A program made the position numbers and the translations under genes. The notes beneath the pieces were generated by a model. It saw nothing but the letters and a program-made list of their open reading frames with translations. It was not told where the DNA came from and ran no database searches. This document shows positions 52,409-63,159 of a DNA stretch of 64,000 nt, piece after piece; position 1 is the first letter of the stretch; each line of letters opens with the position of its first letter. Origin of the DNA: Oscarella lobularis (Eukaryota > Porifera > Homoscleromorpha > Homosclerophorida > Oscarellidae); assembly GCF_947507565.1 (NCBI RefSeq), contig NC_089180.1, forward strand, positions 2,728,001 through 2,792,000, in the 5' to 3' direction.

Positions 52409-54320
52409 TCATGGAATGTAGGATTTTTGATTGCAATTGTGCAATAAAATTTGTCGAGCTATTTTACGAAGCCACGCCCCTTTATCACCATCAGGAATTG
52501 CAATTGCGTCTGCAGTATTCTGCAGCCCCAAAAATCGACAGGCGGACGCTGTAATGTGGGCTTTGAACACCTTGAAGTCCAACGTAATAAAGTGAGATTA
52601 ACACAACTCTTTTACCCACCTGCTGCATGAACTCATCGCATGGTTGGAATTTCTTGGCAGACTTGTCAACAGAGAATCGTTGAAGATGTTGCATTAGGTG
52701 CTGGACAGATCCTGTACATGTGCTGTCTCCCCAAAACGTCTCTAAGCACACCGATAGGCATTCCCATAAAAGATGAAAATCTCCTAAACGTATGCAACAT
52801 ATGTATGAGTCTTTTAGAACTCTATTTCTGACTAGTACCTGGAGCTTCCTTCGCCCATTGCAGTTTATTGAGATCGAGTGGCTCAGGCAATCGCAACCGC
52901 TTAGCAGAACGTATATTCTTGCACGTCAATTGGTCACCCACTACAGGCTGCAAAATAAGAAAGATTTCCCTACAGGTATTGGAAAGACATTTACCAATTT
53001 TACCACAGGTTCAGCATCATTTTTGGAAACGTCAACTGCAAACTGTTTGAGGACGCGAATATTTCCGTCTTTGGTGCCTTCATTTTCATCCATAATTTCT
53101 AAGGGAGTGACGTCTGGTTTCGAAGGCGTCATATAAGGGACAGGTGCTGGGCAGAAGGATGACAGTTTCGCGAGACCCGGAAAGGTATCTGTCAGAAATC
53201 TCATGACAAAGAGAGTGCCTTCTTCAACAAATTCGTCGTTTTCTCTCCGTGAAGGTAAGATGTCCCATTCATGCAGATCACTTCGTTTTGTGATCTGTAC
53301 AGGAAACGTTTTAAAGATAATAATCTAATTAGGTATATGCTTCCTACTCGTCTATGATCGGGATATATTGATGGAAGCTTCGCGTTTGGGAAATCGATCG
53401 CGAGACGAGTTGTCATATCCCATCGCTCAAGATGTTTGTCTACAATAGCTACTGTAATTGAATACATAACTCATTGTGAATGAATTACCCGATCGTTCAT
53501 GGGAAATACGCTTTGTTATGTTTAAGTTGTCGTATGTCCAAATTCTGAGCGTTGAAACGGGGGGAACGGTTAAGCACCGAGCAATTCCTTTTAGGCAGTC
53601 CCATGAATGATTATATGAGGCACAAACCCCCAATGTATTCATTGCTCTTAAAACCTGGCAAAACAGGATTACCACTCAAACTATTATGATGACGTTTAGA
53701 TTAACCTGTTTGCTGGTGCCGTGGCTAAGCATAAGCATCGAAACCTGAGTTGGAAAAGCTAGTGCTTTGCTTCTTCTTGATGTCTGCTTCATCAAAATAG
53801 CTACAATGTACCCTACTCTCCGCTCCGCCTGGGAAATTGTTTCGTCTAAGCTTCTTTTCCCCGATATCAATGAAACAGGCAGGAAAAAGAGATTTGGGGC
53901 AGAACTCTTCAGGTTCTTCACATGACGTTCGAAAGAAAATTCTTCACGCTTTTCAGCATCATCGTTTTCGTTGCAATCGATAAGCAGCTGATCGAGTTCA
54001 GACGAAATAACTTGACTGACAGCATTCCAATCAATCTCTGACGTCTGAGTGCTGGCGTCCGCTTTAATTAAAAATAATCACATATCGGAAATAATTAGTA
54101 GTTGAAAAGTGCTCACCGTATTTCGGCTCTGATTTACTTTTTTTGCGAATACCACGTAGACCCAGCCAGCAGCTCTTTTGACTCGCTCGATTTTGGGAAA
54201 GGCTGCTCGAGAGACCCTTCCCAACTCCACATGGCTCAAGGAATGGCTGAACTGTGATCGGACGTCGAAGTGGACGTCGCCGACGAGCACAGAGTCGCGG
54301 TAATCGGACACGTCGTACAT
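52409..54320 (-). CDS. Eight-exon gene: RFX-like segment + DUF6589-like body
   Basis: Exons on the minus strand: E1 about 54320-54121, E2 about 54062-53706, E3 53654-53489, E4 53451-53348, E5 53294-53004, E6 52947-52839, E7 52783-52620, E8 52570-52409; introns of 37-60 bp with GT-AG ends. Phases of E2-E8 agree at every junction, e.g. E6/E7 join as EAP|GDFHLLWECL and E7/E8 as DEFMQQ|VFKAHITASACRF. E1 reads SHSLSHVELGRVSRAAFPKI then, after an apparent 4-base CTGG-type duplication near 54168, LGLRGIRKKSKSEPKY, which resembles an RFX winged-helix DNA-binding segment. Later blocks: ALAFPTQVSMLMLSHGTSKQ (E2), NTLGVCASYNHSWDCL (E3), TPSKPDVTPLEIMDENEGT (E5), VVGDQLTCKNIRSAKRLRLP (E6). I know this motif series from repetitive DUF6589-like invertebrate proteins of unknown biochemistry. 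Stop TGA at 52409. Whether E1 is damaged or spliced differently is open. Confidence 0.7.
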
Positions 54321-54344
54321 CTGGGCCAGCCTAGCCAGCAGCAA

Positions 54345-55435
54345 ATGTGTACCATTTCATACCGAGTACGATCGCACAGAACAGACCAGTCGCAGCAGTC
54401 TCTGAAACCCATCTGGCTGCTCATCTTCTCTATCTAGCGTGCGCGTGTTGATTGTGTGCCGCGAGGTGACAGCATAGGGGGCAGAAATTTGATTAATGAT
54501 TAGACCAATCCCGCACTACACGTCGCTGAGAGGTGGCATCTCTAGTATTTAATCGATCATATGACCGACCGCACCCCCAAACGAGGGAGCCCATGACCTA
54601 TAACGTGGGACTCAAGGCCCTTTTCCCCTCTCGGAGTATCCGGGAGATCAGGAAAAAGGGCCTGGCCACGCGAGGCTAGCTAAAAACGCCGCATGCGGAC
54701 GCAGTATCGAGAACGAATGGAGACTAGGTGGTACAGTTACCTCTTCTGAAGAAAGCTGGCTCGGCAGAGTGAAGAAGCAAGCTTCGATGTCTTCGTTACG
54801 GCCCGGAAATGTTGCGTATCCGGGATCTGATGGAACAGGTCTCTCCAGTGCAAAATTGTAGCGCGTTTTATTAAGGAAGAAAATAGCTGTATCTCTCACG
54901 AAGACCGCGCTGCCAGCTTCATCCTAAAGTAACATCTAACGATTACGATAAAGTTTTTGCAGTGTAAGTGCCCCTTTAATCGAAACCTCTGATGCTCAAC
55001 AAACGTATAGTACGCGAGGTCTTTCGCCGACCCGCCTTCGCAGACGCTAATGATCGTTTAGTCAAAAATGCTGATACTTGTTTGCTCCCGTGCTGTACGT
55101 GGGCGTCGCCAATAGAAGGGTTGCATATGACATCATGATCCACGTGACGTTGACAGTGGTGGGCTAGCTGGTGGGCTTGGCGGTGGGCAGCCGTGTGTAC
55201 CGATGTGAATCCACCCTATCCGTCGGGGACCGCGTACGCATCACTTGGGAATGGTCTTTTTAGGGCCTTCAGCACTGCAAATTTCGCTCTACACCCGCAA
55301 GTATCGGAGCGGCGAGCTAATTTGGGGGGGGCGTTACTCGTTGACGATGACACTCTAATTTATGCTGACGTTGTGCTTTACTTTGTTTACGCAAGAAAAG
55401 TGAAACATGGCTTCATTTAATATGTCATGCAGTAC
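54345..55435. other. No assignable gene; holds a hairpin element and a dispersed-repeat copy
   Basis: Minus-strand frame 54648-54899 has no motif. 55065-55115 is the reversed counterpart of the 30.7-31.1 kb repeat (GCTCCCGTGCTGTACGTGGG). Confidence 0.35.
54613..54665. repeat. GGCCC hairpin element, copy d
   Basis: AAGGCCCTTTTCCC / GGAAAAAGGGCCTGG stem, then CCACGCGAGGCTAGC tail. Loop CTCTCGGAGTATCCGGGAGA is itself partly self-complementary. Confidence 0.7.
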
Positions 55436-55894
55436 TCATGTACCTGCTGTAAGAAAATGGGCGAAGGGAAATTTCAGCGAGGTAACCAATCCACGGACCA
55501 TTATTCCAAGAACGTGCGTTGCGACGGGAATACTGGAATCCTTGCCAGCGTCTGTTTCGAAGGACTTTAATACTACGTCTTCGCGTACCTTCATTTCATC
55601 CAAGAGAATAATCACGTGTTTTTGGATTTTGGCGAGCGAGTCAATCTTTGCCTCTCGAATCATGTGATCGTTGACCCCGCTGCCAAACCCTGGCTTCGAT
55701 GGGTAACAGTGGACGTCATCGCGAAGAGTGCGTTCACTCGGGAGGAACATGAAGCCTGAGGTGCGAGCAGCATGGTAGGACGAGAGCATTTTTAAATTCA
55801 AGGCCCATTTGACCATCATAGGATGCATGCCTCTCCCGTCTTTTAATTTAGCCGCTTTTCTTTGTTCTTTCCAGAACAAAAGAAAGTAAAACAT
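55436..55894 (-). pseudogene. P-element-like (THAP9-type) transposase fragment, copy 2
   Basis: From the ATG at 55894: GMHPMMVKWALNLKMLSS, RTSGFMFLPSERTLRDDV, FGSGVNDHMI, then HVIILLDEMKVREDVVLKSF, then SIPVATHVLGIMVRGLVTSL. The first blocks match copy 1 (38190-38561) and place the likely catalytic Asp in LLDEMKV. Between DVVLKSFE and SIPVATHV a segment typical of the family is missing, so there is an internal deletion or unspliced junction. The fragment ends at the end of the frame, 55436. Confidence 0.7.
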
Positions 55895-57000
55895 TAATTA
55901 AATGCTTTGGATGAGCTTTGTTGTAAACGCGCAGGTACGATCCTTCTTATAATCGGCTTCAACTTCGGCGTTCTTCTCTTCAACTATATTCACAAGGGTT
56001 TCGTGTAAACATAGATAGAAAAGGATAGGCAACTCTGGTGGTCACGTGTCCTTTTCCATACATTTTGCGTGGTCCTATGTGTGTCCCTCGCAATGTCGAC
56101 TAGTCCCGGATATTAGCCACCATTTCTCTACGAAATCGTTGTTTTTCCGACTACTACTGGGTGCCGAAAGTTTTTTCGAACGTAAGATTGTTTGGGGATT
56201 TCGATGTCGCTTGAGAAACACCATGCACGGCGTGACATGGGCCATTACGCCCACACGATGAATGGGGGACGTCCCTCGTTTTCATAATTGCATGCAGCCA
56301 TGCAGTTTACATTCCCGAGAGTCCTCCTGTAATCGATGCAGTCAACGCGTGTGTTCCGGGCGCGTGATTCACGTCGCTGCGGTCACCTGAGGCCGATTTC
56401 TCTCAGAAAGGGGCGTTCCGACATGTCATTTGGGGGGAACGTGTAGAGTCCGTCCTTTGGCTGTTACCACGCAGTTATCGCTACACACAGCTTACTATAT
56501 TGTACACAACTGTTGCACCTGCACCGTCTTTTGCTTTACGCTAAGAGCCATTTGGATGAGTTTTATGCACTTCCGGTTCATTTCAGGTACTTGCTATTAT
56601 GGATCGTTTCCGGTTGACTCGCGTCAAAGGAAAGGCCAAACGCCGAAAAGAGAGCCGTAAAGAGGCGCCTAATGAGGCAAACTTACGTTTTATGGACAAT
56701 AGGTGCCCGAAAAACGAATTCTCCGAAAGCATAAGAATACCGAGTTATTGCTGCTCGTGGTCACGTGACTGTTCGCTTTCAACCTAATTGCGCTCCCATG
56801 TTTTACTTCTTAGCCACGCACCTTTTGCTAACAGGTGTACAATGATTAGGTTTAACTGTTCGGTTTTCGTTTTTGCCATCGAGCTTTTCCTTGACAAGAA
56901 AAAGGCGCCACGCCCCTTTCCCGACTCACCAACAAGTAGTGCGCACGAGCTGGATTACAATCACGCCTGCTATCCTCTATTGACTTCCTCGATCAGACAA
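55895..57000. other. No assignable gene
   Basis: Short frames on both strands, no motif, no shared repeat noticed. Confidence 0.35.
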
Positions 57001-57507
57001 TAGGCGTCGGGGACACCCATGTCTCTCGATCGACGAGTACTTCTGCCATCGTCTCCGCCGTGATGTCCGGAACGGCTGCAAGCTCTAGCCAACGGGAGAA
57101 ACGATCCACTTTGACCACGACGTAGCGATTTCCAATCGTGGTTCTCGGCAACGGCCCGAATATGTCTATGCCGACGGTATGGAACGGCTCCGGCGAACTA
57201 AAGCGATTTTCTCACTTCGCATTGATGGCAGAATGATTTTATATCACACGCCATGCCTTTCAAGAAGTATTGACTTTGCACCTTCCTCAGGGTCTTCCGG
57301 TACCCCAGGTGTCCGGAAATTGGCAAGGAATGCAGAACCTGAAGAATAGAGCGACGAGCTTGGGCGGGCAAGACTGGAACGCGGCTGCTGCTTTCCTTTT
57401 TCTCCACCTCATACATCAACAGGCCATCTCCAGCGAGGTAATATTTTCCCGGAATTCTTTGGGCTACGACCACTTCTGGCGGATATTCCTTTACAGGGTC
57501 CGGATCC
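57000..57507 (-). pseudogene. Ty3/gypsy integrase fragment
   Basis: Minus-strand reading: EYPPEVVVAQRIPGKYYLAG, then the zinc-binding unit with H-x-H spacing in LPISGHLGYRKTL and CHQCEVRK, then (57200-57000, with one frame change near 57210) FHTVGIDIFGPLPRTTIGNR and YVVVKVDRFSRWLELAAVPD, the start of the catalytic core with its first Asp. The fragment is bounded on its upstream side by the foldback element at 57511 and ends near 57000 without the rest of the core. Confidence 0.75.
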
Positions 57508-57510
57508 TTA

Positions 57511-58188
57511 AAGGGGCACTCCGGCGTTTTTTAAACCTATACTATACTATTGAAGTACTTACGTTTGCTAATCGTTTCGCGCCGGTCTCGCTGTGATCGT
57601 GTGATTCGGCTACGAGAAAGAAGCGTTTTAACTCTGTAATTACGGGCGTTCTGTGAAAGAAAAAAGTGTAGATCGTAAGACCTTTCTGTACTGACTTGAA
57701 TTCGCTAACTAAAAGCGGAAACGAGATAAAGCCGGAAACGCGCTTTTGCGCGTCATGAATTCGATGCTGTCTTCCGTGCCTTCCGTCCAAACCTGTAATT
57801 GCACGACAAGGGCGAACCTTTGCACATGATAAATTGAGTGAGACAATGATCGTAAAAGCACGGAAGACAGCATCGAATGCATAGCGCGCAAAAGCGCGTT
57901 GTAGTTAGCGAATTTAAGTCAGTACAGAAAGGCTTCAGCTAGTCCTTACGATCTACACTTTTTTCTTTCAAACTTTCTTGGCAGGTGACGCCTTCGGCAT
58001 GCATAAACGCCAGTTCATTTTTTGTATCAGGGTAGCTGTGTGGCACCAGTTGCGTCACAGAACGCCCGTAATTACAGAGTCAAAACGCTTCGTTCTCGTA
58101 GCCGAATCACACGATGACAGCGAAACTGGTGCGAAACGATTAGCAAACGAATAGTAGTATAGGTTTAAAAAACGCCGGAGTGCCCCTT
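57511..58188. mobile_element. Foldback MITE (678 bp) with TTA target duplication
   Basis: Ends AAGGGGCACTCCGGCGTTTT / AAAACGCCGGAGTGCCCCTT; TTA at 57508-57510 and 58189-58191. The two halves are long inverted repeats (about 57511-57790 against 57850-58188) with scattered differences and a short unique centre, so the element can fold into one long hairpin. A 3-bp TTA duplication suits the PIF/Harbinger superfamily; the window has a decayed Harbinger transposase at 61.5-62.8 kb. Long frames inside have no motif. Confidence 0.85.
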
Positions 58189-58191
58189 TTA

Positions 58192-59383
58192 GTATGTCGA
58201 GGCAAAGTTTGTCAAAATGACAGCGAAATCTTGTTTGGTATTGTCCATACGTAATGTCATTAATTCTGGAATCGGTTTTGGCAGGGGCGGGTCCCGTTCG
58301 AGGTGAATAGGAAAACGTTTTGAAATATTGGTCTTGGATGAGAGTCAAGGTGCCGATTTCGATAGGAGGAAGTGTTACGTCATTCTCTCGGCGTTGTAAT
58401 CGATTGCGAGTGCTTCTATACTCGGATCAATACTATTACGATAATTGAGGACTCTTCTGGAGATTCAATGGTGACGTCGAAGATACTACTGTATTCGCGG
58501 AAATCCGTACATGGATTCGAAGGATGCGAGGCGTTCACTAGTAAAGCCCCATCCATGAGTTCCGATGACGTCACACCTTCGAAGCCGGCGTGTACGAAAA
58601 TGGACCTGTACAAGCTCTTTGGACTTAGCGTACTGTATTTTCGTAACAATTAAGGTTTGTTTTACGTAAAATGACGTGGCAAACTGTTTTATGGTGGAAA
58701 AAGGCGAAAACAGCCGAAGTATACGGGAAAGAGCCCCCGAGTCAACCCCTGCTTCAACAAAAGCGATCACGTGACCGGGAGTTTCCTATCCCTGTCTCTT
58801 ACAGCTATGGTCGGACGAACAGCTGCAGAGAGAATTCAGCGTGAGATCAATCCATTAGATGAAGACGGAGCTTACGGGGCAAACTTATTTAGTCTTTCTG
58901 TATTTCCAGAGATAAAAGAGTTTTCTCTAATTCAAGGCCCTGTAGAGCCGCATCATCAACGTCCTCAGAAGGCCGTAACCCAACGTAGACGTACGAGCGA
59001 ACATCACCACTGCTGTCTGAGTCCGATCGCTTTATTCTCTGTTGTTTTTCGCTCTACTGTATCGCCAAAAGCTCGCCTAACGAGCTTTCCAACCTCGGAA
59101 CCTTTCAAAGGCGCTTGGACATCAGATAAGGCTGAGTGCTTCCACAAGACCAGACACTGCTACGAAGTGCGATATAGACGAAACTTGATATGTAATCTTC
59201 AACCTGCGCGCCGAATTAAAAACTTGTTTTTCTTTTCAACTAGTTTGCACCATTTTAGACACAGAATTTTGACCCGTTTGGACGCAGTAACGTAGCAGGA
59301 GGTCGTACTCTCCATTCAGCTAGGATATACGGGAGACGCTGTCCCCCCTCGTCATAGTGGGCGTGAAAGTGGGAGGAGCCGTA
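58192..59383. other. No assignable gene
   Basis: Frames at 58372-58653 and 58771-59295 (+) have no recognisable motif. Confidence 0.35.
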
Positions 59384-59433
59384 CCAGACCCTCTCTGGGA
59401 CACCGTCATACGGGTGTTCTTGAGAGGGTCTGG
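59384..59433. repeat. GGCCC hairpin element, diverged copy e
   Basis: CCAGACCCTCTC / GAGAGGGTCTGG stem, loop TGGGACACCG...TTCTT, then GGACAAGGCTAAG: same design and tail with shared substitutions in both arms (A for G, compensated). Confidence 0.6.
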
Positions 59434-59578
59434 GGACAAGGCTAAGTATTGCCTTCAGTAGAGTTCCGATATTGACAATACGATAGTGAGGCTTGAAGCG
59501 CCTTTTTCACTTGACAAGTCTCCTTGCACATATTTAGGGTCGATTTAAAATAAAAGATTTATTTATTTTATTTTTACC

Positions 59579-59887
59579 TCATCTTGGTCTTTTTCGAGGC
59601 GTGCTTGTTTGAATCGGTGCCGGTATTGCTTCGTTCTCGTCCGAATTGCCTTCAAATACGTCCAAATTCGCTAAGGAAAAACGCCGTGCGACTAATTGAA
59701 AATGTACTCGAACTTTGCTCGCTAAAGAAATAGGATCGTCCTCTTCTTCTTCGTCGGACGACATGTCCGTTTCGCTAACGTCGATATCTGAAACGGCGCG
59801 TGACGTTTCAAGTTCCCTCGCTGCCTCAGACGCGTCCATCCAGCTTGGCTTCACGTTCCGAGAAAAACCAGAGGAGGAACCCAACAC
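59579..59887 (-). CDS. Unrecognised acidic open frame
   Basis: The 102-codon frame has a central acidic run (SETDMSSDEEEEDDPISLAS) and a basic end (TPRKRPR). No family recognised; low-complexity acidic frames can arise by chance. Confidence 0.2.
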   Translation of the reverse strand: MLGSSSGFSRNVKPSWMDASEAARELETSRAVSDIDVSETDMSSDEEEEDDPISLASKVRVHFQLVARRFSLANLDVFEGNSDENEAIPAPIQTSTPRKRPR

Positions 59888-59889
59888 AC

Positions 59890-60840
59890 GGGAGAACCTA
59901 TTGGTTATAACACTGAACTCGCCGAATATTCACTCCAATTTGACTTTTCGTGCAGCGACGTAGTCGATTACCAAAATTATCCTTTACGAGTGTATCCGGC
60001 CGACTTAATTAATTAAATGCCGTATACGGTCAAAACCTATCATGCAAAACAATTCATCTTTTTTCACCTTTGGAAAAAAGATCCACAGCACGCAATAAAC
60101 GCTTCGTTTTAAAGTAGAAGAATAGGTTTCGATACGAAATGCATAATTCGATTCGGCTTTACGGTTGTTATTTAGCGCGTTATGCGTAAATCCCTTCACA
60201 CATCGGCTCAACAACGCCCTCATCTCCCATTTTATTAATAATTTGTCCAAGTTCATGGAAAAAACGTGTGGTAATCCGGAGATCTTCCCTCGCCGAAAAG
60301 ATCTGCTTTCTTCGCCCAAGAAGCGACTTCTTCCACGGTGCACGGTGGGCACATTTGCCAGAGGATTGCTCTCGCTGTGTTTGACATGGCCTCTCGTCGC
60401 CAATGCTTCTTCTGATAGCGCGGATTCAAGTTTTCAATCCGCAAAAGAGTTACATGGATACAATGTACACAGTGTCTTCCAGCTATTACCTGTCTATTGT
60501 GTCATCGGTGGAGCATTCCAAACGCATCGACTAATTTCTATGTGAAAATCATTGTCCTTTCTTTTCTGCACGTAGGTTGATGAGTCTATAAATCATTTAC
60601 CATCTCATATGTACTGTACCTCATTATTATTTTATTCCTTGAGGTTTTGGAGACAATGGCTGCAAACGGACGCGTCGGGATCATGGGGCTGCGGAGTCCA
60701 TGACGAGAGTGAGGTCACTTGCAGAGGATTCGCCGTGCGCTGGCGATCACGTACAACAAGATGTTCCCGATTGTCGCGGCGTTGCTCCCGTAGGGCGATA
60801 GTTGTTTAGTAGACTCTGACAACAGTACGGTAGTCGCCGC
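59890..60840. other. No assignable gene
   Basis: Overlapping opposite-strand frames at 60005-60403 (-) and 60165-60545 (+) have no motif. Confidence 0.3.
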
Positions 60841-60859
60841 ATCTAATCGGGACACGTCG

Positions 60860-60969
60860 CTGGACTCGGCGATTATGCGGCATGTAAGGGCTGGCTCACC
60901 GCAACACGTTCAATGTCGGCTACCTGCCTGCACTGCAATGCTAAGAAGTGGGATTCAGCCCGCAACAGG
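60860..60969 (+). pseudogene. Possible Helitron N-terminal zinc-finger scrap
   Basis: The frame reads ATRSMSATCLHCNAKKWDSA. The C-x2-C-x-AKKW motif is like residues 153-161 of the intact Helitron protein (CEHCGAKKW). It is cut by the MITE at 60972. Too short to be sure. Confidence 0.3.
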
Positions 60970-60971
60970 TA

Positions 60972-61259
60972 CAGTAGAACCCCGATTATCCGGACCCCGA
61001 TTATGCGAACTTTCGATTATCTGAACCCCAAATTTCGAAGTCACATGACCCAAATTGGGCGTGTCGAAAGAAAAAGATTTGTGTTACCAGCTTATAGAAG
61101 CGTCACACCTGCGTTCAGCGCACCCTGGCTCTATTTCCTCTCTTACTCAAACACCTACGCTATTTAAAAACTTAAATAACACCTATTTCGATTATCCGAA
61201 CGTTTCGATTATCCAAACCCCCGCTGCCCCAAGGGGTTCGGATAATCGGGGTTCTACTG
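60972..61259. mobile_element. Tigger/pogo-type MITE, copy 2 (288 bp)
   Basis: TIRs CAGTAGAACCCCGATTATCC / GGATAATCGGGGTTCTACTG are perfect inverted repeats; TA duplications at 60970-60971 and 61260-61261. Internally it shares most of its sequence with copy 1 (9955-10260), e.g. CACCCTGGCTCTATTTC and AACACCTACGCTATTTAAAA. Its better TIRs suggest a younger insertion than copy 1. Confidence 0.93.
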
Positions 61260-61445
61260 TACTCACACCCTAATCATAGATCTGGCCAGCTAATGGAATA
61301 GGCGTCGAGGCCGGAGCAAGTGGTTTTGTTGCAATCGGTCATCTGACCAAACCAACCCCGGCGGAGAACCGTCGGTCAGGCCTGGTACGAATCTCGTTGC
61401 TGGGTAATGCTAATGAATCAAATAAACGTTTGACTGCTCGTAAAG

Positions 61446-62788
61446 GCTGGTTCACATTAGGTTACGCTAGGCTTGCGTCCGTCCAGCGTCAGCGTTGCGT
61501 CCGTCTCCGTAACGTGTATGCGTAAACCCGTTCACATTAACTATTGGTCTAGCGTCACTATTTTAACGCACTTTAAACAATTGAGAATATCTGGCACGTG
61601 TCGTACAATTTTTTTTGGAATTTTCTCAATGTTGTCCTCGGAAGAGAAGTTCGTTATCGTGACCCTTCTGTGGTTAGTTTGGAAGAGAGTGCGTCAGTCG
61701 AAAATAGGCGTCGATGCTGGGTCCGAGCACGAAATCAATGCCAACGTGTGCAGGGTGCCTATCACTCCCTCGTTCGTCAGCTTTCCGTGTCTGACAAGCA
61801 AGGCTTTTTTCTTACTTACGAATGACTGCAACAACTTTTGAAAGTATTCTCCAAATCGTGGGGCCGCGTATCCCTAAAATAGGTGAGACTCTCAAGTCAG
61901 AGTTCGTAAAATTCTCAGCTAACGAGAAGGAATGGAGAGGAATCGCCAAACGATTTGAAAGTCGCTGGAATTTTCCTCGTTGTCTGGGAGCCATCGACGG
62001 AAAGCACGTCATATTACAGGCCCCGTCCCATGCTGGTTCTTCATATTATAACTATAAAGGAACTCATTCTATCGTATTAATGGCCGTCGTCGATGCTAAC
62101 TATAGATTTATATACGTGAATATTGGAAATTATGGGCGCCAAAGCGATGGAGGAATATTTAGCCATAGCACATTTGGAGCATCACTAGAAAGAGACACTC
62201 TGAATCTTCCTTTACCTGCTGAATTATTAATAGATGGCAAGTCAAAGATGCTACCTTACGTATTTGTAGGAGATGAAGCTTTTCCGCTAAAAAAGAATCT
62301 GCTGCGACCATTTCCGGATCGAAATTTGCCGAATGATGAAGCATTATTTAATTAAAAGTTAGCATATTCATTCCTTGCAATGCTGGAAAATAAAACATTT
62401 ATATCTTACCTAGACTGAGTAGAGCTCGCCGTATAGTAGAGAATGCGTTTGGAATTTTGGCCTCGCGCTTGAGAATTTTTCGTCGTGTGCTGATCGCGAG
62501 TGTATGCCTTGCAGCTGTTGGCCTACACCTGTAAAAGACTCGGCGTGCTACTGTCCACCAGGATTCATTGATATTGACGACGGAGGGAACGTTCTGCCTG
62601 GATCGTGGAGAGAAGAGGGTTAGGGTTAGTATGGAATTGGAGGGGGCCATGGAGCAATTGTGCCGCTGGCAGGGACAGGCGGAAAGTACTTGAAGGCGGC
62701 GTCCGAATCTCGCATCGCCTACAAGGAGTATTTTGCAAGTGAGGAGGGTTCAGTGCCATGGCAGATGGCTCATGTTATGAAAACGTAA
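61446..62788 (+). pseudogene. PIF/Harbinger transposase, decayed
   Basis: Possible left TIR GGCTGGTTCACATTAGG at 61446. Coding pieces: RRRCWVRARNQCQRVQGAYH to LTYE (61640-61824); after a one-base shift MTATTFESILQIVGPRIP (61822), FPRCLGAIDGKHVI (first catalytic Asp), VVDANYRFIYVNIGNYGRQSD (second Asp region) to a stop at 62353. A further frame from 62402 has LSRARRIVENAFGILASRL (third acidic residue, the Glu of VENAFG), and an end section 62545-62788 reads YCPPGFIDIDDGG, then after two stops YLKAASESRIAYKEYF. So the DDE triad is present but spread over four broken pieces. No separate MYB/SANT partner gene was found. Confidence 0.8.
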
Positions 62789-62789
62789 A

Positions 62790-63159
62790 CTTGGTCATCA
62801 CCTAGATATTAAAGTACACAATAATCAACGTAAAACAGTTTCTTCGCCTCCGTTCTCTGTCTCTGCTGTCTCATTCTCCTCTCTCCCTCTATCTCCCGGT
62901 CCATCTCCTTCCGTACTATCTCCAAACCCAGTACAAATTTTGTTAGATATCGTGAGTATAAACAATTTGGTCGGTGGCTAAGGCAGGGGTAGCTACGAAC
63001 AGCTTCTATCAGCATTTCGTCGCTCATATTGTATATGTAGTGAAGCGTTGTGCTTACCCCAGACTTCAGACTAGACTGTTTTTATTATCTCTCCAACTAC
63101 CCATTATCTATCCTCCCTCCCGTTAGCCCAGATTAGACCTTACTACACTACTACGGCGC
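62790..63159 (-). other. Region downstream of the gypsy polyprotein, possible 3' LTR
   Basis: On the minus strand a purine-rich CGGGAGGGAGGATAG (63112-63126) follows the gypsy stop codon, as a polypurine tract would, but no TG...CA repeat boundary can be fixed because the partner LTR is not in the window. Ser/Leu-rich plus-strand sequence at 62840-62930 is low complexity (CTCTCTCC-type). Confidence 0.3.

Noticed and set aside
60005-60545. Opposed 126-132-codon frames as genes
   Set aside because: They overlap each other on opposite strands, and neither has a recognisable domain or splice structure.
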